Virus record (IMG/VR): IMGVR_UViG_3300021225_000417
Location: 1-61,549 of that record
DNA from: a virus
Reading direction: 5' to 3' (one strand)
Length of the DNA stretch: 61,549 nucleotides
The notes below the pieces were generated by a model. The model was given only the letters and a program-made list of their open reading frames with translations. It did not search any database and was not told the origin of the DNA. The stretch's first letter is position 1. Each line of letters starts with the position of its first letter. Positions 43,734 through 52,300 of the stretch are shown here, piece after piece. The translations under genes were made by a program, and so were the position numbers.

Positions 43734-46700
43734 ATGTGCGGTAAGGGCAGTCAATCTTCCTACGGCTCTCTGCCGCCACAGTCGATGCAGACCACCGTCG
43801 CCTCGCCGCAGGCGTCGGCGATGTATGGCCAGGCATTTGGGGCGGCGCAGGCGGCAGCGGCCCGACCCTTTACGCCTTACAGTTCCGACCCGAACGCCTT
43901 TGTCGCGCCGATCAATCAGCAGCAGCAGATGGCGATAAGCAACATCAACAAGGTCGCGCAAACTGGTCAGCCCTATTTTCAGGCTGGAGCCGGACTGACT
44001 GGCGCGGCCGGCACGACCTTCGTGCCGCAGATCGTCGGCAACTACATGAACCCCTACACGCAGGCGGTCGCCGCGCCGACGCTTGATCTTCTTCGCCAGC
44101 AGCAGGGGCGCGAGCTGGCGCAGCAGCAGGCGCAGGCGATCAAGGGCGGAGCTTTTGGCGGCGATCGTGCCGGCATTGAGCGCGCCGTCCTGCAGGGCCA
44201 GCAAGGCCTCGCCTACGGCAAGACCGCGGGCGACATTTTCTCCGCAGGCTACGCCCCCGCCATGGGCGCGGCGCAGGCGGATTTGCAGCGCCAGCTGCAG
44301 GCGGGCGGTCAGTTCGGTCAGCTCGGTCAAGGCGCGGCTCAGACGGCGCTCGCCGGCACGCAGGCGCAGCTCGGGGCCGGCACGCTGCAGCAGCAGACGC
44401 AACAGGCCGGGCTTCAGGCGCTCTACAACCAGTTCCTGCAGCAGCAGGCGTATCCCTTCCAGACGGCGCAGTTCCTGGCGAATGTCGCCGGCGGACTGGG
44501 CCCGCTCTATGGCGGCCAGACGTTCAATGCGCAGGCGCAGCCGTTCTTCTCTGACCCGCGGCTGAAGGACGGCGTCCGCGAGCGCGCCGCCGCCGGCGGC
44601 CTTGGCTACGACGGCCCGGAGCCGATCGGTCAGACCTATGATGGGCAGGACATTTGGCGCTACAGCAAGTTCGGTCAGCCCGAGATCGGGCTCATGGCGC
44701 CGCAGGTTCAGGAGCGCATGCCGGAAGCGGTGGGCGAGTATGGCGGCTATCAGACCGTCGACCTTCCCGCGGCGACGGATCAGGCTGCGGCGCTTGGGCG
44801 CGCGCGCATGGGCGGCGCGGTGAATGCGCCGGGCGATTACGCGCGCGGTGGATACGCCGCCGGCGGCGCGGGGCTGGTGTCGGGCGACATTGCCTCCATT
44901 CTGGCGGCGCACGAAGCGATGTATGGAGGCCTCGGCGGCGGCGCAGGCGGCTACGGCCCGAGCGGGCCGGCGATAGGCGGAGGCGCGGGGCTGACAATCC
45001 CGAAAGAGGGTATTCAGGCGGCGCAGAGCATTCACCGCCCGGGCGGCGCGCCGGCGCCGATGAAGTCGCGCGCGGCAGAGATGATGGAGGGCATTGGCGG
45101 CGCGGCCGACCTGGGTAAGAGCGCCAGTGGTCTCTACGATCTCTACCAGCGCGTCAAGGAAGGCAAGGCCGAAGGCGGATCAATCGACGACAAGGATGTC
45201 GTCCCGGCGCAGCTTGCCATCCCAACAGGCGAGATCCAGACGGCCAAGCCTTTGCACGAACCTACCGCCGGCGGCGCCGCCGGCGGCCAGTCGGGCGGCG
45301 GCCTGAGTGGCGCGCTCAGCAAGGCGGCGTCGATCGGCTCCAGCGCGGCGACGCTCGGTTCGCTCGCCATGCAGGCCGCGCCCTACGTCAAGACCGGGCT
45401 GGCGGCGCTCGCTGCCTTTTCCGACCCGCGCCTGAAGAGTGGCATTCGCGTCGGCATGGCCGACGGCGGCGAGGCGGACGAAGTTGAGCGCTACCTTCCC
45501 GCGCTGGCGCGCGGCGAGACCGGCGGCCGGAAGGACCCCTACTCGACGCTGGGTCCAATGACAAAATACGGCCGACCGATCGGAAAATATCAGGTGCTGC
45601 CGACCAATGTCCCGGAGTGGTCCGAGGAGGCTGGCTTGGGTCGACTGACGCCGGAACAATTTACCGGAAATCGCGACGCGCAGGAGGCGGTCGCTCGCGC
45701 CAAGTTCGGCGAATATCTGAAGAAGACCGGCAACCCGGAAGAAGCTGCCGCCATGTGGTTTGGCGGTCCCGGCTACAAGAAGCACATGGGCGCGAAGGAT
45801 GTGCTCGGAACGTCGATCCCGGAGTATCAGCGCCGGTTCCGCGCCAATGCGGGGATGGAGGGCGCGGCGCCGCTGGCTTACGCCGAGGGCGAGCGCGCGC
45901 CGGCGGGTGGCGGCCTCGACGCGATCGCGAAGAGCGCGCGCGCCGGCGATCGCGACTTCATGGCGAGCGCCATGCCCGACGAGGGCGAGACGATCAATCT
46001 GCCGCGCGCGGCCGGCGCCCAGCCCGCGCCGAGCGGCATTTCGGGCTTCTTCCGCGGCACCGCGCCGGAAGGCGTCGGCGAGAAGGCGCTTGACTTCCTG
46101 ACCAGCGAAAAATTCCTCGTGCCGGCCTTGAGCGGGCTTGGCGCGATGGCGTCGTCGCCGAGCCGCTATCTTGGCTCCGCCATCCTGCAGGGACTTGGCG
46201 CGGGCGCGGGCGCTTACATGGATGTCGCCGGCAAGGAGGCCGAAATCGCCAAGCGGCAGGCCGAGACGGCGCGCGAGCAGCAGATGACAAAAACCGAGGC
46301 GCAGGAGACGAAGAAGCGCGCGACCGAAGTCGCCGAGAAGCTTCAGGATGTCTACGGCAAGTCGATCTTCCAGAAGGGCGACATGTGGTTCGTTCGATTG
46401 GCGAACGGCCAGACGGTTTCGCTCTATGACTGGATGAAGAGCCCGCAGCAGGTATGGGGCGGCGAGACGACGTCTGGCGGCGCGGCTCCGGCCGGCGCGG
46501 GCAAGCCGATCGGCGTGACGCCGACAGAGACGGTCACGCCGGCGCCGGGCATCAATTACGGGCCCGCTTCGACGCAGTCGGCCAAAGAAGAACAGCGCGC
46601 GCTCTACACGCCAGGTGTGGCGAACGTGAAGAAGCAGTCTGCGGAATACATTGATCAGGTGAACCAAGGCGCGGCGGCGGCGACCGCGCAGCGCATCTAT

Positions 46701-47336
46701 CACAACGACATCGCCAAGATCATCGCAGACGCGTCGTCGGCGACGGGCGGGGGCGTCATGGGCGCCGGCGCAAACTGGCGCTCCAAGATCGTGAACGTCC
46801 TGAACACGGCGGCGCGATCGGCGGGCGTCATTGGTCCCGACCAGCAAATCTTTGGCGACAGCGACAATCAGCAAAAAATGCTCGAAAAGTTGGCTGGACT
46901 GCAGGCGCAGGCGGGCGTCACCGGCGCGGGGCAGAAGGCTTTCGCCAGCCTGCAGACGCTGATCGGCACCCTGCCCAATCTTGATCAGCCTCCGCGCGCG
47001 GCGGCGTTCAATGCCGCGTCCAATATGGTGAACAACCAGCGCCGGATTGATCAGCAAGCGCACGCGCAGGCATATGGCCAGAATAGCGGAGAGCTGTATT
47101 ATCGCGCCGGATCGGCGTTCGAGCGAGACAATGGACCGGCAAAATACACCGCCGAGCAGAATGCGTTGTCGAAAGTGATGCTGGACCCGGGCGACATCCG
47201 GAAAAAGCGGCCGAGCGGCGCGAAGGTCATGGAGGCGATGATTTCCGGCGCCGTGACGCCGGCGCAGATCGAAGAGTATTTCACGAAGAACTATAAGCTG
47301 AAGGGCATGAGCCGATATTTCACGGGAGCGCAGTAA
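43734..47336 (+). CDS. Internal virion/ejection protein with lytic transglycosylase domain
   Basis: A 1200-residue protein. The N-terminal third is Gln/Ala-rich and helical. At about 273-345 an S74-like chaperone motif is embedded (FSDPRLKDGVRERAAAGG ... IGLMAPQVQERMPEAV), with a partial second copy near 561 (FSDPRLKSGIRVG). Residues about 580-710 form a muralytic domain: LPALARGETGG with the likely catalytic Glu, PIGKYQVLPTNVPEWSEEAG, LTPEQFTGNRDAQ and GNPEEAAAMWFGGPGYKK. The C-terminus is helical. It is probably injected and opens the cell wall during entry. GG tags (YARGGYAAGG, KAEGGSI, MADGGEA) recur. Confidence 0.78.
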   Translation: MCGKGSQSSYGSLPPQSMQTTVASPQASAMYGQAFGAAQAAAARPFTPYSSDPNAFVAPINQQQQMAISNINKVAQTGQPYFQAGAGLTGAAGTTFVPQIVGNYMNPYTQAVAAPTLDLLRQQQGRELAQQQAQAIKGGAFGGDRAGIERAVLQGQQGLAYGKTAGDIFSAGYAPAMGAAQADLQRQLQAGGQFGQLGQGAAQTALAGTQAQLGAGTLQQQTQQAGLQALYNQFLQQQAYPFQTAQFLANVAGGLGPLYGGQTFNAQAQPFFSDPRLKDGVRERAAAGGLGYDGPEPIGQTYDGQDIWRYSKFGQPEIGLMAPQVQERMPEAVGEYGGYQTVDLPAATDQAAALGRARMGGAVNAPGDYARGGYAAGGAGLVSGDIASILAAHEAMYGGLGGGAGGYGPSGPAIGGGAGLTIPKEGIQAAQSIHRPGGAPAPMKSRAAEMMEGIGGAADLGKSASGLYDLYQRVKEGKAEGGSIDDKDVVPAQLAIPTGEIQTAKPLHEPTAGGAAGGQSGGGLSGALSKAASIGSSAATLGSLAMQAAPYVKTGLAALAAFSDPRLKSGIRVGMADGGEADEVERYLPALARGETGGRKDPYSTLGPMTKYGRPIGKYQVLPTNVPEWSEEAGLGRLTPEQFTGNRDAQEAVARAKFGEYLKKTGNPEEAAAMWFGGPGYKKHMGAKDVLGTSIPEYQRRFRANAGMEGAAPLAYAEGERAPAGGGLDAIAKSARAGDRDFMASAMPDEGETINLPRAAGAQPAPSGISGFFRGTAPEGVGEKALDFLTSEKFLVPALSGLGAMASSPSRYLGSAILQGLGAGAGAYMDVAGKEAEIAKRQAETAREQQMTKTEAQETKKRATEVAEKLQDVYGKSIFQKGDMWFVRLANGQTVSLYDWMKSPQQVWGGETTSGGAAPAGAGKPIGVTPTETVTPAPGINYGPASTQSAKEEQRALYTPGVANVKKQSAEYIDQVNQGAAAATAQRIYHNDIAKIIADASSATGGGVMGAGANWRSKIVNVLNTAARSAGVIGPDQQIFGDSDNQQKMLEKLAGLQAQAGVTGAGQKAFASLQTLIGTLPNLDQPPRAAAFNAASNMVNNQRRIDQQAHAQAYGQNSGELYYRAGSAFERDNGPAKYTAEQNALSKVMLDPGDIRKKRPSGAKVMEAMISGAVTPAQIEEYFTKNYKLKGMSRYFTGAQ

Positions 47337-49126
47337 TGGCGGACGTCAACCCTCTTTTCGACGCCGACGAGCTGGAGCGCGCGATCGGCGCGCAAGGCGC
47401 TCCCGAAGCTGCGGGCGCGCCGGCTGCGGCCGGGCCTGCTGCGGTGCCAGTCAATCCGTTGATGGTGTCAGAGGAGCCCGAGAAGGCGAAGACGCTGCCT
47501 GCCGAGGCCTATCGAGAAATGCCAGCCGCCGAGGTCGGCAGACGCGCGCTGGAGGCGCTACCCGGCAGCGCGCTCGCCCTCGTCAAGGGAACTGTCGAGC
47601 CATTTTATCCGGAGAACATCTCCGAGACAGCCACGGGCGTTGGCCAGATCGCCGCAGGCGCCGTGTCGAAGGGCGCCGGGGCCTTGGGGTTTGAGCAGGA
47701 CCCGCAAGAGAAGGCGCGCACAGAAGCCGCGCTCGACGCGCTGGTGAAGCATTACGGCGAAAAATACGGCAGCGTCGAGGGCGCGAAGAAGGCATTGGCC
47801 GAGGACCCGGCGAGCGTGTTGGCTGATCTATCATCCGTCATGACGCTGGGCGGCGGATCGGCGGCACGCCTTCCGGGAATGATTGGCGCGGCCGGGCGCG
47901 CGGCGCGCACGGCTGGGGAGACGATCGGACCGATCAGCGGCCCCGCCAAGGCGGCAGGCGCGGCGGCGAAAACGATATCGCCCGCCGTCAACGCGGCGCT
48001 GGCCGGTCTTTCCGGGACGTCCTTCTCGTCTCTGCAGGAAGCGGCGAAGTCGGGAGTGACGGGCGACAAGACATTCTGGCGATCGATGTCGGGCGAGATC
48101 ACGCCGGCGCAGATTGTGGATGACGTCCGCAGCGCGCTTTCGGAGATCGCGCAGGATCGCAGCACGCAATATCTGCAGGGCATGTCGACGCTGAAGGCGC
48201 AGCAGCCGCTATCTTTCTCGACCGTGGACAACGCCATCAACCGGGCAAAAAACACGGCCCAGTTTGGCACAATCAACATCAACCAGAAGGCGGCTGAGGC
48301 GATCGCGGAGATCGAGCAGAAGGTTGCGGAGTGGAAGGCGGCGGCGCAAGTCGACCCGATGTATCAAGGCATCGCCGGCTTCGATGCGCTGAAGCGCGCG
48401 ATCCACGATATTGGCTCGACCAATTACCGCGGAACGCCCGGCGACAAGGCGGTCGAGATTGTGCGCAATGCGGTGAAAGATGAAATCAAGCGCGTCGACC
48501 CGAAATACGCCGACGTTATGGAAAAATATCAGGATGCGACGGATCAGCTGAATGAATTGAGAAAGGAGCTGACGACAAACAAAGGAACGGTCGGACAGAA
48601 CCTTCGCAAGCTGCTCAAGGCGCAGAACGACAAATACAAAAACAACTTGCTGGAAGACCTGGCGAAAAAAGACCCGGATATTTTTGCGAAGATCGCCGGG
48701 CAGGAGGTCGCGCACGCGCACGGTCGCGCGGCCGGAGCGCTCGGCGTCGGCGGCCTGATCAGCATGCTGATGCAGGACCCGAAGGCTTTCGCGGCCGCGC
48801 TTCCGATCGCCGGGTTGAGCATGCCAAAGGTCGCCGCCCGCACTGCATACGGGACGCAGATGGCGACGTCTCCTGTCATCGAGGTGGGCGAAGCCCTTGG
48901 CCGTCGCTACGCTCCGAGCGTGGCAGGCGCGCAGCTTGTTGGCTCCGAGGAGCGCGCGCGCAAAGGCCGAGCCACAGGCGGCAAGGTGCAGGCGCTGACG
49001 GCGGCGAGACTGATCCAAATGGCAGACGCCGCGAAGAAGAACATCGGCAGGCAGACTGAAGAGATCCTGAAGGCTCCGGACGAGCATGTCGTCCGCGCTC
49101 TGGATATCGCGCAGAAACACATCTGA
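47336..49126 (+). CDS. Internal virion/ejection protein
   Basis: A 596-residue Ala/Gly-rich helical protein. It contains hydrophobic patches (about 150-220) and a long helical C-terminal half (EAIAEIEQKVAEWKAAAQVD; DQLNELRKELTTNKGTVGQN), ending with a GRATGGKVQAL tag. It overlaps the transglycosylase gene by one base. Composition and position are those of podovirus ejection proteins that form a trans-envelope channel (inference). Confidence 0.65.
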   Translation: MADVNPLFDADELERAIGAQGAPEAAGAPAAAGPAAVPVNPLMVSEEPEKAKTLPAEAYREMPAAEVGRRALEALPGSALALVKGTVEPFYPENISETATGVGQIAAGAVSKGAGALGFEQDPQEKARTEAALDALVKHYGEKYGSVEGAKKALAEDPASVLADLSSVMTLGGGSAARLPGMIGAAGRAARTAGETIGPISGPAKAAGAAAKTISPAVNAALAGLSGTSFSSLQEAAKSGVTGDKTFWRSMSGEITPAQIVDDVRSALSEIAQDRSTQYLQGMSTLKAQQPLSFSTVDNAINRAKNTAQFGTININQKAAEAIAEIEQKVAEWKAAAQVDPMYQGIAGFDALKRAIHDIGSTNYRGTPGDKAVEIVRNAVKDEIKRVDPKYADVMEKYQDATDQLNELRKELTTNKGTVGQNLRKLLKAQNDKYKNNLLEDLAKKDPDIFAKIAGQEVAHAHGRAAGALGVGGLISMLMQDPKAFAAALPIAGLSMPKVAARTAYGTQMATSPVIEVGEALGRRYAPSVAGAQLVGSEERARKGRATGGKVQALTAARLIQMADAAKKNIGRQTEEILKAPDEHVVRALDIAQKHI

Positions 49127-49136
49127 GGCAGAAAAT

Positions 49137-49985
49137 ATGGCGACGCAAAATAAAAACCTAAATCAGCCTGCCTATAATTCGCTCGCTTGGGATACTCCGC
49201 TCAACAGCAATTTCGGTTCAATTGATCAGGCTCTTGGCGGCGTTTACACGGTTTCGTCGAGTGGAGGCACTGTTGCCCTGACGAAAGATAATGCGATCAG
49301 CTCGCGCGTCAGCATCACGGGAAGCCTCACGTCGAATTTGATCGTGACTATTCCAGTCAATACCGGCGGAACGTGGATCGTAACCAATTCGACGACGGAT
49401 GGCGTCGGCGGACCGTGGACCGTGACATTCAAGGTCGCGGGCGGCGCCGTCAACAATGTCGTGCCTCGAAATTACACCGATGTTTATTTCAGCACCGGCA
49501 CGTCAGTTGTGAGCGGAGAAATATATTCGGCCACGGCGCTTCGCTTGTCTATCCTGGGCGGAACGATTGTCGGAAATCTGATCGTCGATCAAAGCACATT
49601 GACAGTGAATAACGTCGGCACCGCAAACGCGCTACAAGTCTCAGGTGGAAATGTCACAATTGGCGGCAATGGCACGACGACCGGAAATTTGACGGCGCAG
49701 GGAAACGTTTCCGCATTCTCTGACGCGCGACTGAAAGAAGATATTCGAGAGATCACGGATGCGGTTGAGAAGCTGAAAAGCATTCGAGGCGTGACCTATC
49801 GAATGCGTGACGCACGCGAGCGGCGCGCCGGAGTTATTGCGCAAGAGGTCCAGACTGTTCTTCCCGAAGTCGTATTTGAGCACGATGACGGATATTTGCA
49901 TGTCGCCTACGGCAATATGGTTTCTATCCTCATCAACGCCGTCAAGGAACTGGCGCAGCGTATTGAGGCATTGGAGAAACGCTGA
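49137..49985 (+). CDS. Tail fibre with C-terminal S74 chaperone domain
   Basis: A 282-residue protein: an N-terminal anchor (MATQNKNLNQPAYNSLAWDT), a beta-rich shaft, and a C-terminal peptidase S74 intramolecular chaperone (about 190-282): FSDARLKEDIREITDAVEKL, KSIRGVTYRM, RRAGVIAQEVQTVLPEVV, then a coiled coil. The S74 domain trimerises fibres and cleaves itself off. The conserved Ser and Lys of SDxRLK are present. The start at 49137 follows GAGGCAGAAAAT. Confidence 0.88.
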   Translation: MATQNKNLNQPAYNSLAWDTPLNSNFGSIDQALGGVYTVSSSGGTVALTKDNAISSRVSITGSLTSNLIVTIPVNTGGTWIVTNSTTDGVGGPWTVTFKVAGGAVNNVVPRNYTDVYFSTGTSVVSGEIYSATALRLSILGGTIVGNLIVDQSTLTVNNVGTANALQVSGGNVTIGGNGTTTGNLTAQGNVSAFSDARLKEDIREITDAVEKLKSIRGVTYRMRDARERRAGVIAQEVQTVLPEVVFEHDDGYLHVAYGNMVSILINAVKELAQRIEALEKR

Positions 49986-50749
49986 TGACGATGGTCGCTT
50001 CTGGTCAGATTGATCTTGGCGGAACGGCGACGTCCGGCGGACTTAGCCGCTCAATCAATTTTGAATTTGGGTATGGAGCCAATCTCGGCGCCTATCGCGG
50101 CCTTCTTTACACGAACGCGAGCGGGTCTTCTGTTTTTCAGTTTCCGAATACGCTTAACAGCATCGGAATGAACGCTTTTTACAACTCGCGAAAAATTCCT
50201 TCAGGCTCGGCCACTTATTCATCAAGCGGGAATTTTTCTGTTCCAGCATACAATACTCTCACGGTAATTGTGCGGGCGGCTGGAGGGCAAGGCGGAGGGT
50301 CTAGAGGAAACAATACGTGCGTTGGTTTATATACAAGCGGTAGTCAAGGCGCGAGTGGCGGCAATTCTTCTTTTGGCCCATATGTTTTTGCGCCCGGCGG
50401 CGGCGGCGGCGGCGGCGCCATAGCTCAGAGCACAAGTGGATTTGCGGGAAATACTCAATCCGGATACGGGTATGGAGGGAATTTTTCTAATTTTGGCGGC
50501 AGTGCGCCAGACATTGCGGGAGTGGGTGGCGGCGGAGGAGTTTCTGTCTCCGCTCTTGTTAATCCGATTGCCGGAGGGAACGGCCCTCAAACTAATTCAA
50601 CCGTGTCCGTAACAGTAGGGACGGCGATATTTTCCGAAAATGGAGGAAACAATTTTGCCAATTTGCCATATTTTGGCTGTCAATACGTTAGCAGAGCTTC
50701 GGATGGAGGTGTCGGAGGAAATGGGAGTGTAGAGATTTCATGGTCATAA
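49985..50749 (+). CDS. Glycine-rich adhesin-like protein
   Basis: A 254-residue protein: MTMVASGQIDLGGTATSGGL, a beta region, then Gly-rich loops (AAGGQGGGSRGNN, APGGGGGGGAIAQ, AGVGGGGGVSVS). Such glycine loops resemble polyglycine tip adhesins of tail fibres, e.g. gp38-type. It is coupled to the S74 fibre (TGATG). It is probably the host-range-determining tip. The 3' part is more AT-rich than the core genome. Confidence 0.7.
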   Translation: MTMVASGQIDLGGTATSGGLSRSINFEFGYGANLGAYRGLLYTNASGSSVFQFPNTLNSIGMNAFYNSRKIPSGSATYSSSGNFSVPAYNTLTVIVRAAGGQGGGSRGNNTCVGLYTSGSQGASGGNSSFGPYVFAPGGGGGGGAIAQSTSGFAGNTQSGYGYGGNFSNFGGSAPDIAGVGGGGGVSVSALVNPIAGGNGPQTNSTVSVTVGTAIFSENGGNNFANLPYFGCQYVSRASDGGVGGNGSVEISWS

Positions 50750-50838
50750 AAATCATGCATAAAATCAAAATTATTATTTCTATATTAATATTGATCGCCA
50801 GCTTCATTAAGGGATTTTTGCGTGCTGCATCCAGATGA
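50740..50838 (+). CDS. 32-residue membrane peptide
   Basis: The product starts MVIKIMHKIKIIISILILIA and ends SFIKGFLRAASR: one strongly hydrophobic helix with basic ends. It overlaps the adhesin stop by ten bases. GGGAGTGTAGAG precedes the ATG. It could be a toxin-like, holin-like or exclusion peptide. It is AT-rich. Confidence 0.42.
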   Translation: MVIKIMHKIKIIISILILIASFIKGFLRAASR

Positions 50839-50950
50839 ATTCGAAAAAATAATTAAACTGATCCGGTTCTTCGTCATGCTGGCAATTGTAATCTACGCCG
50901 CGAAGATCGGCAGACTATGCGCCCTGCTTATTCTTTCACACGCGGATTGA
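50822..50950 (+). CDS. 42-residue membrane peptide
   Basis: GTG start, AAGGGATTTTTGC upstream. The product has a charged N-terminus (LHPDEFEKIIKLIR) and a hydrophobic segment (FFVMLAIVIYAAKIGRLCAL). It overlaps the preceding peptide gene and converges on the leftward GcrA-like gene, overlapping its end by 23 bases. Its function is unknown. Confidence 0.42.
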   Translation: MLHPDEFEKIIKLIRFFVMLAIVIYAAKIGRLCALLILSHAD

Positions 50951-51131
50951 CTGGCGGAGCCCCTGTGTAGCATATTTTGTAATGCTCTTCGCAATAAGGG
51001 CCCTTGTGCGTCTTCTTTCCGCAATAGATCGTTTGAAAGCCGGAAACATCTCCGGTGATGAAGCGGCAAGAATACAGCGTCAAGCGTCCCATAGTTACGC
51101 TTTGCGGAGGCTGCAATTCTTGCCGCTTCAT
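50928..51131 (-). CDS. GcrA C-terminal-domain-like protein
   Basis: A 67-residue protein: LYSCRFITGDVSGFQTIYCG, KKTHKGPYCEEHYKICY. This matches the C-terminal part of alphaproteobacterial GcrA (C-x-W/F-P-x-G-D-x...F-x-F-C-G...G-x-P-Y-C-x-x-H-x-x-x-A/C-Y), the region that binds the sigma70 region 2 of RNA polymerase. The N-terminal DNA-binding part is absent. It may titrate or redirect host sigma70 (inference). The start is either 51131 or the internal Met of MGRLTLYSC. Confidence 0.68.
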   Translation of the reverse strand: MKRQELQPPQSVTMGRLTLYSCRFITGDVSGFQTIYCGKKTHKGPYCEEHYKICYTGAPPVNPRVKE

Positions 51132-51137
51132 TTATTT

Positions 51138-51329
51138 TCATCTCTGACTTCTGCACTCCTCCAAAAGCTCCGTCTTTTTAACGCACTCGGTTTTACCGGT
51201 GGAGCCTTTGGAGTAATAGCCATTTGTGTCGATTGAGCATGACGCCAGAATGATTGTGATCACGGCCATTGTCGTCGTCAGGCAAAAGTATCTTTCGACA
51301 ATCACCGCAATCCTTGAACGCTTACGCAT
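51138..51329 (-). CDS. Small lipoprotein
   Basis: A 63-residue protein with a basic start (MRKRSRIAVIVERY), a hydrophobic stretch and a lipobox-like ITIILASC. The mature part has two more Cys (ECVKKTELLEECRSQ). GAGGAGGCGTA precedes the ATG. The TAATG-type junction couples it to the gene before. A possible superinfection-exclusion lipoprotein. Confidence 0.6.
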   Translation of the reverse strand: MRKRSRIAVIVERYFCLTTTMAVITIILASCSIDTNGYYSKGSTGKTECVKKTELLEECRSQR

Positions 51330-51532
51330 TACGCCTCCTCTGGTGCATTAACTCCGGCGAGAACATCTTTCTTTAATTCGAAGACAATCTCTTTGATGAC
51401 CTTCATCTCGAATTCGCCAACAGCACCGAGGCGATCTCGTATGAAGTTTGGCCGGCCCCACTGCTCAAGCAAGAGAACGACGCGCCTACGCTCCTCTTGC
51501 GCCTCTTTGGTCATATTGAAGTTCGTCTGCAC
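51329..51532 (-). CDS. Small helical hypothetical protein
   Basis: A 67-residue helical protein (KEAQEERRRVVLLLEQWGRP, EFEMKVIKEIVFELKKDVLA). GTG start at 51532 with GGAGGGCCGCAGAAC before it; an ATG six codons inside is an alternative. The 5' end overlaps the upstream gene. Confidence 0.55.
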   Translation of the reverse strand: MQTNFNMTKEAQEERRRVVLLLEQWGRPNFIRDRLGAVGEFEMKVIKEIVFELKKDVLAGVNAPEEA

Positions 51533-51962
51533 GTTCTGCGGCCCTCCTCAAGGCATCAAGAGCGGTATATTTAGACTGCTCGCCAATTCTTGTGGCAATA
51601 TCTTCTACTGGTGAACCGACGCGAGGCTCTGGGACGGTATTTGATGGGCGATCATCCGTTCCAATTCCGCGTTGCTCGTAGGCAAGCAAAAACAAAATGC
51701 AGCATCCGGCATGAGCGAGATGCGTTATTCCGGTATCAGGGTCTACCGTCTCTCCTCTCCACCACGCCCACATGTGACGCATAAGAGCAGAAAACGGGCG
51801 GCTCCAATGCATACCAAGTTCCCAGTTCCGGCCGCCGTATTTCGCCGCTCCGTGCTGGAGAACCCAAAGGATCGGGTCCAACGCGTCCGGCGGCAAAAGG
51901 TGCCAAGGCAATTTACCCTGATCGTCTTTGCGCCCTTCGTGGAAATTTCCGCTTACACCCAT
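51486..51962 (-). CDS. dATP/dGTP diphosphohydrolase-like protein (DUF5664)
   Basis: A 158-residue protein: RKDDQGKLPWHLLPPDALDP, ILWVLQHGAAKYGGRNWELG, MHWSRPFSALMRHMWAWWRG, ETVDPDTGITHLAHAGCCIL. This is the all-helical DUF5664 domain (dATP/dGTP pyrophosphohydrolase N-terminal, related to MazG/MazZ). It would hydrolyse dNTPs and tune the nucleotide pool. No PurZ-like gene is visible, so base-Z DNA is not indicated. The C-terminal 50 residues are a helical extension. Confidence 0.78.
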   Translation of the reverse strand: MGVSGNFHEGRKDDQGKLPWHLLPPDALDPILWVLQHGAAKYGGRNWELGMHWSRPFSALMRHMWAWWRGETVDPDTGITHLAHAGCCILFLLAYEQRGIGTDDRPSNTVPEPRVGSPVEDIATRIGEQSKYTALDALRRAAERADELQYDQRGARGA

Positions 51963-51971
51963 ATCAAACTC

Positions 51972-52211
51972 CTACTTGTTATTTGGGATGACTTTAATTT
52001 TGCCCACATATCTATGGTTAATCGCTGTCATCCCCCTGCTATTATCGCCTCCCGTGTGAGGGTCGCGATAAAATTCTTCTACGATTACGAAGTCTTCTTT
52101 CATTAGCACTTCGACAAAATGCGCAAGATCTTTTGCTGGATATTCCACGTTCATTTGATGAACGAGATTTCCAGAATAAGACGGCATGTTCATCGTAACC
52201 AAAAACCGCAT
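51972..52211 (-). CDS. Conserved small phage protein
   Basis: A 79-residue protein: MRFLVTMNMPSYSGNLVHQM, then LAHFVEVLMKEDFVIVEEFY and a C-terminal IGK-like VGKIKVIPN. The pattern is found in many phages, function unknown. Alpha/beta fold likely. First gene after the leftward terminator at 52259, so it either needs its own promoter or depends on read-through. Confidence 0.65.
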   Translation of the reverse strand: MRFLVTMNMPSYSGNLVHQMNVEYPAKDLAHFVEVLMKEDFVIVEEFYRDPHTGGDNSRGMTAINHRYVGKIKVIPNNK

Positions 52212-52254
52212 AATTCCCTCGTAACTCGTAGCGACGATCCTGATCGCTATTCAT

Positions 52255-52278
52255 AAAAGAGGGGGCGCGAGCCCCCTC
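52255..52278 (-). terminator. Leftward rho-independent terminator
   Basis: GAGGGGGC (52259-52266) and GCCCCCTC (52271-52278) form an 8-bp stem with a GCGA loop. On the minus strand it is followed by TTTT (52258-52255). It ends the 54168-52301 leftward transcript. Confidence 0.85.
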
Positions 52279-52300
52279 CCATACGCAAAACGCGAACGCA

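Noticed and set aside
43194-47063. Long leftward frames (613 and 627 codons) opposite the ejection protein
   Set aside because: Arg/Ala-rich antisense shadows of a gene with a recognisable transglycosylase domain.
51486-51962. Z-genome (diaminopurine) phage
   Set aside because: A DUF5664-like enzyme alone is not enough; no PurZ-like synthetase or matching polymerase was seen.
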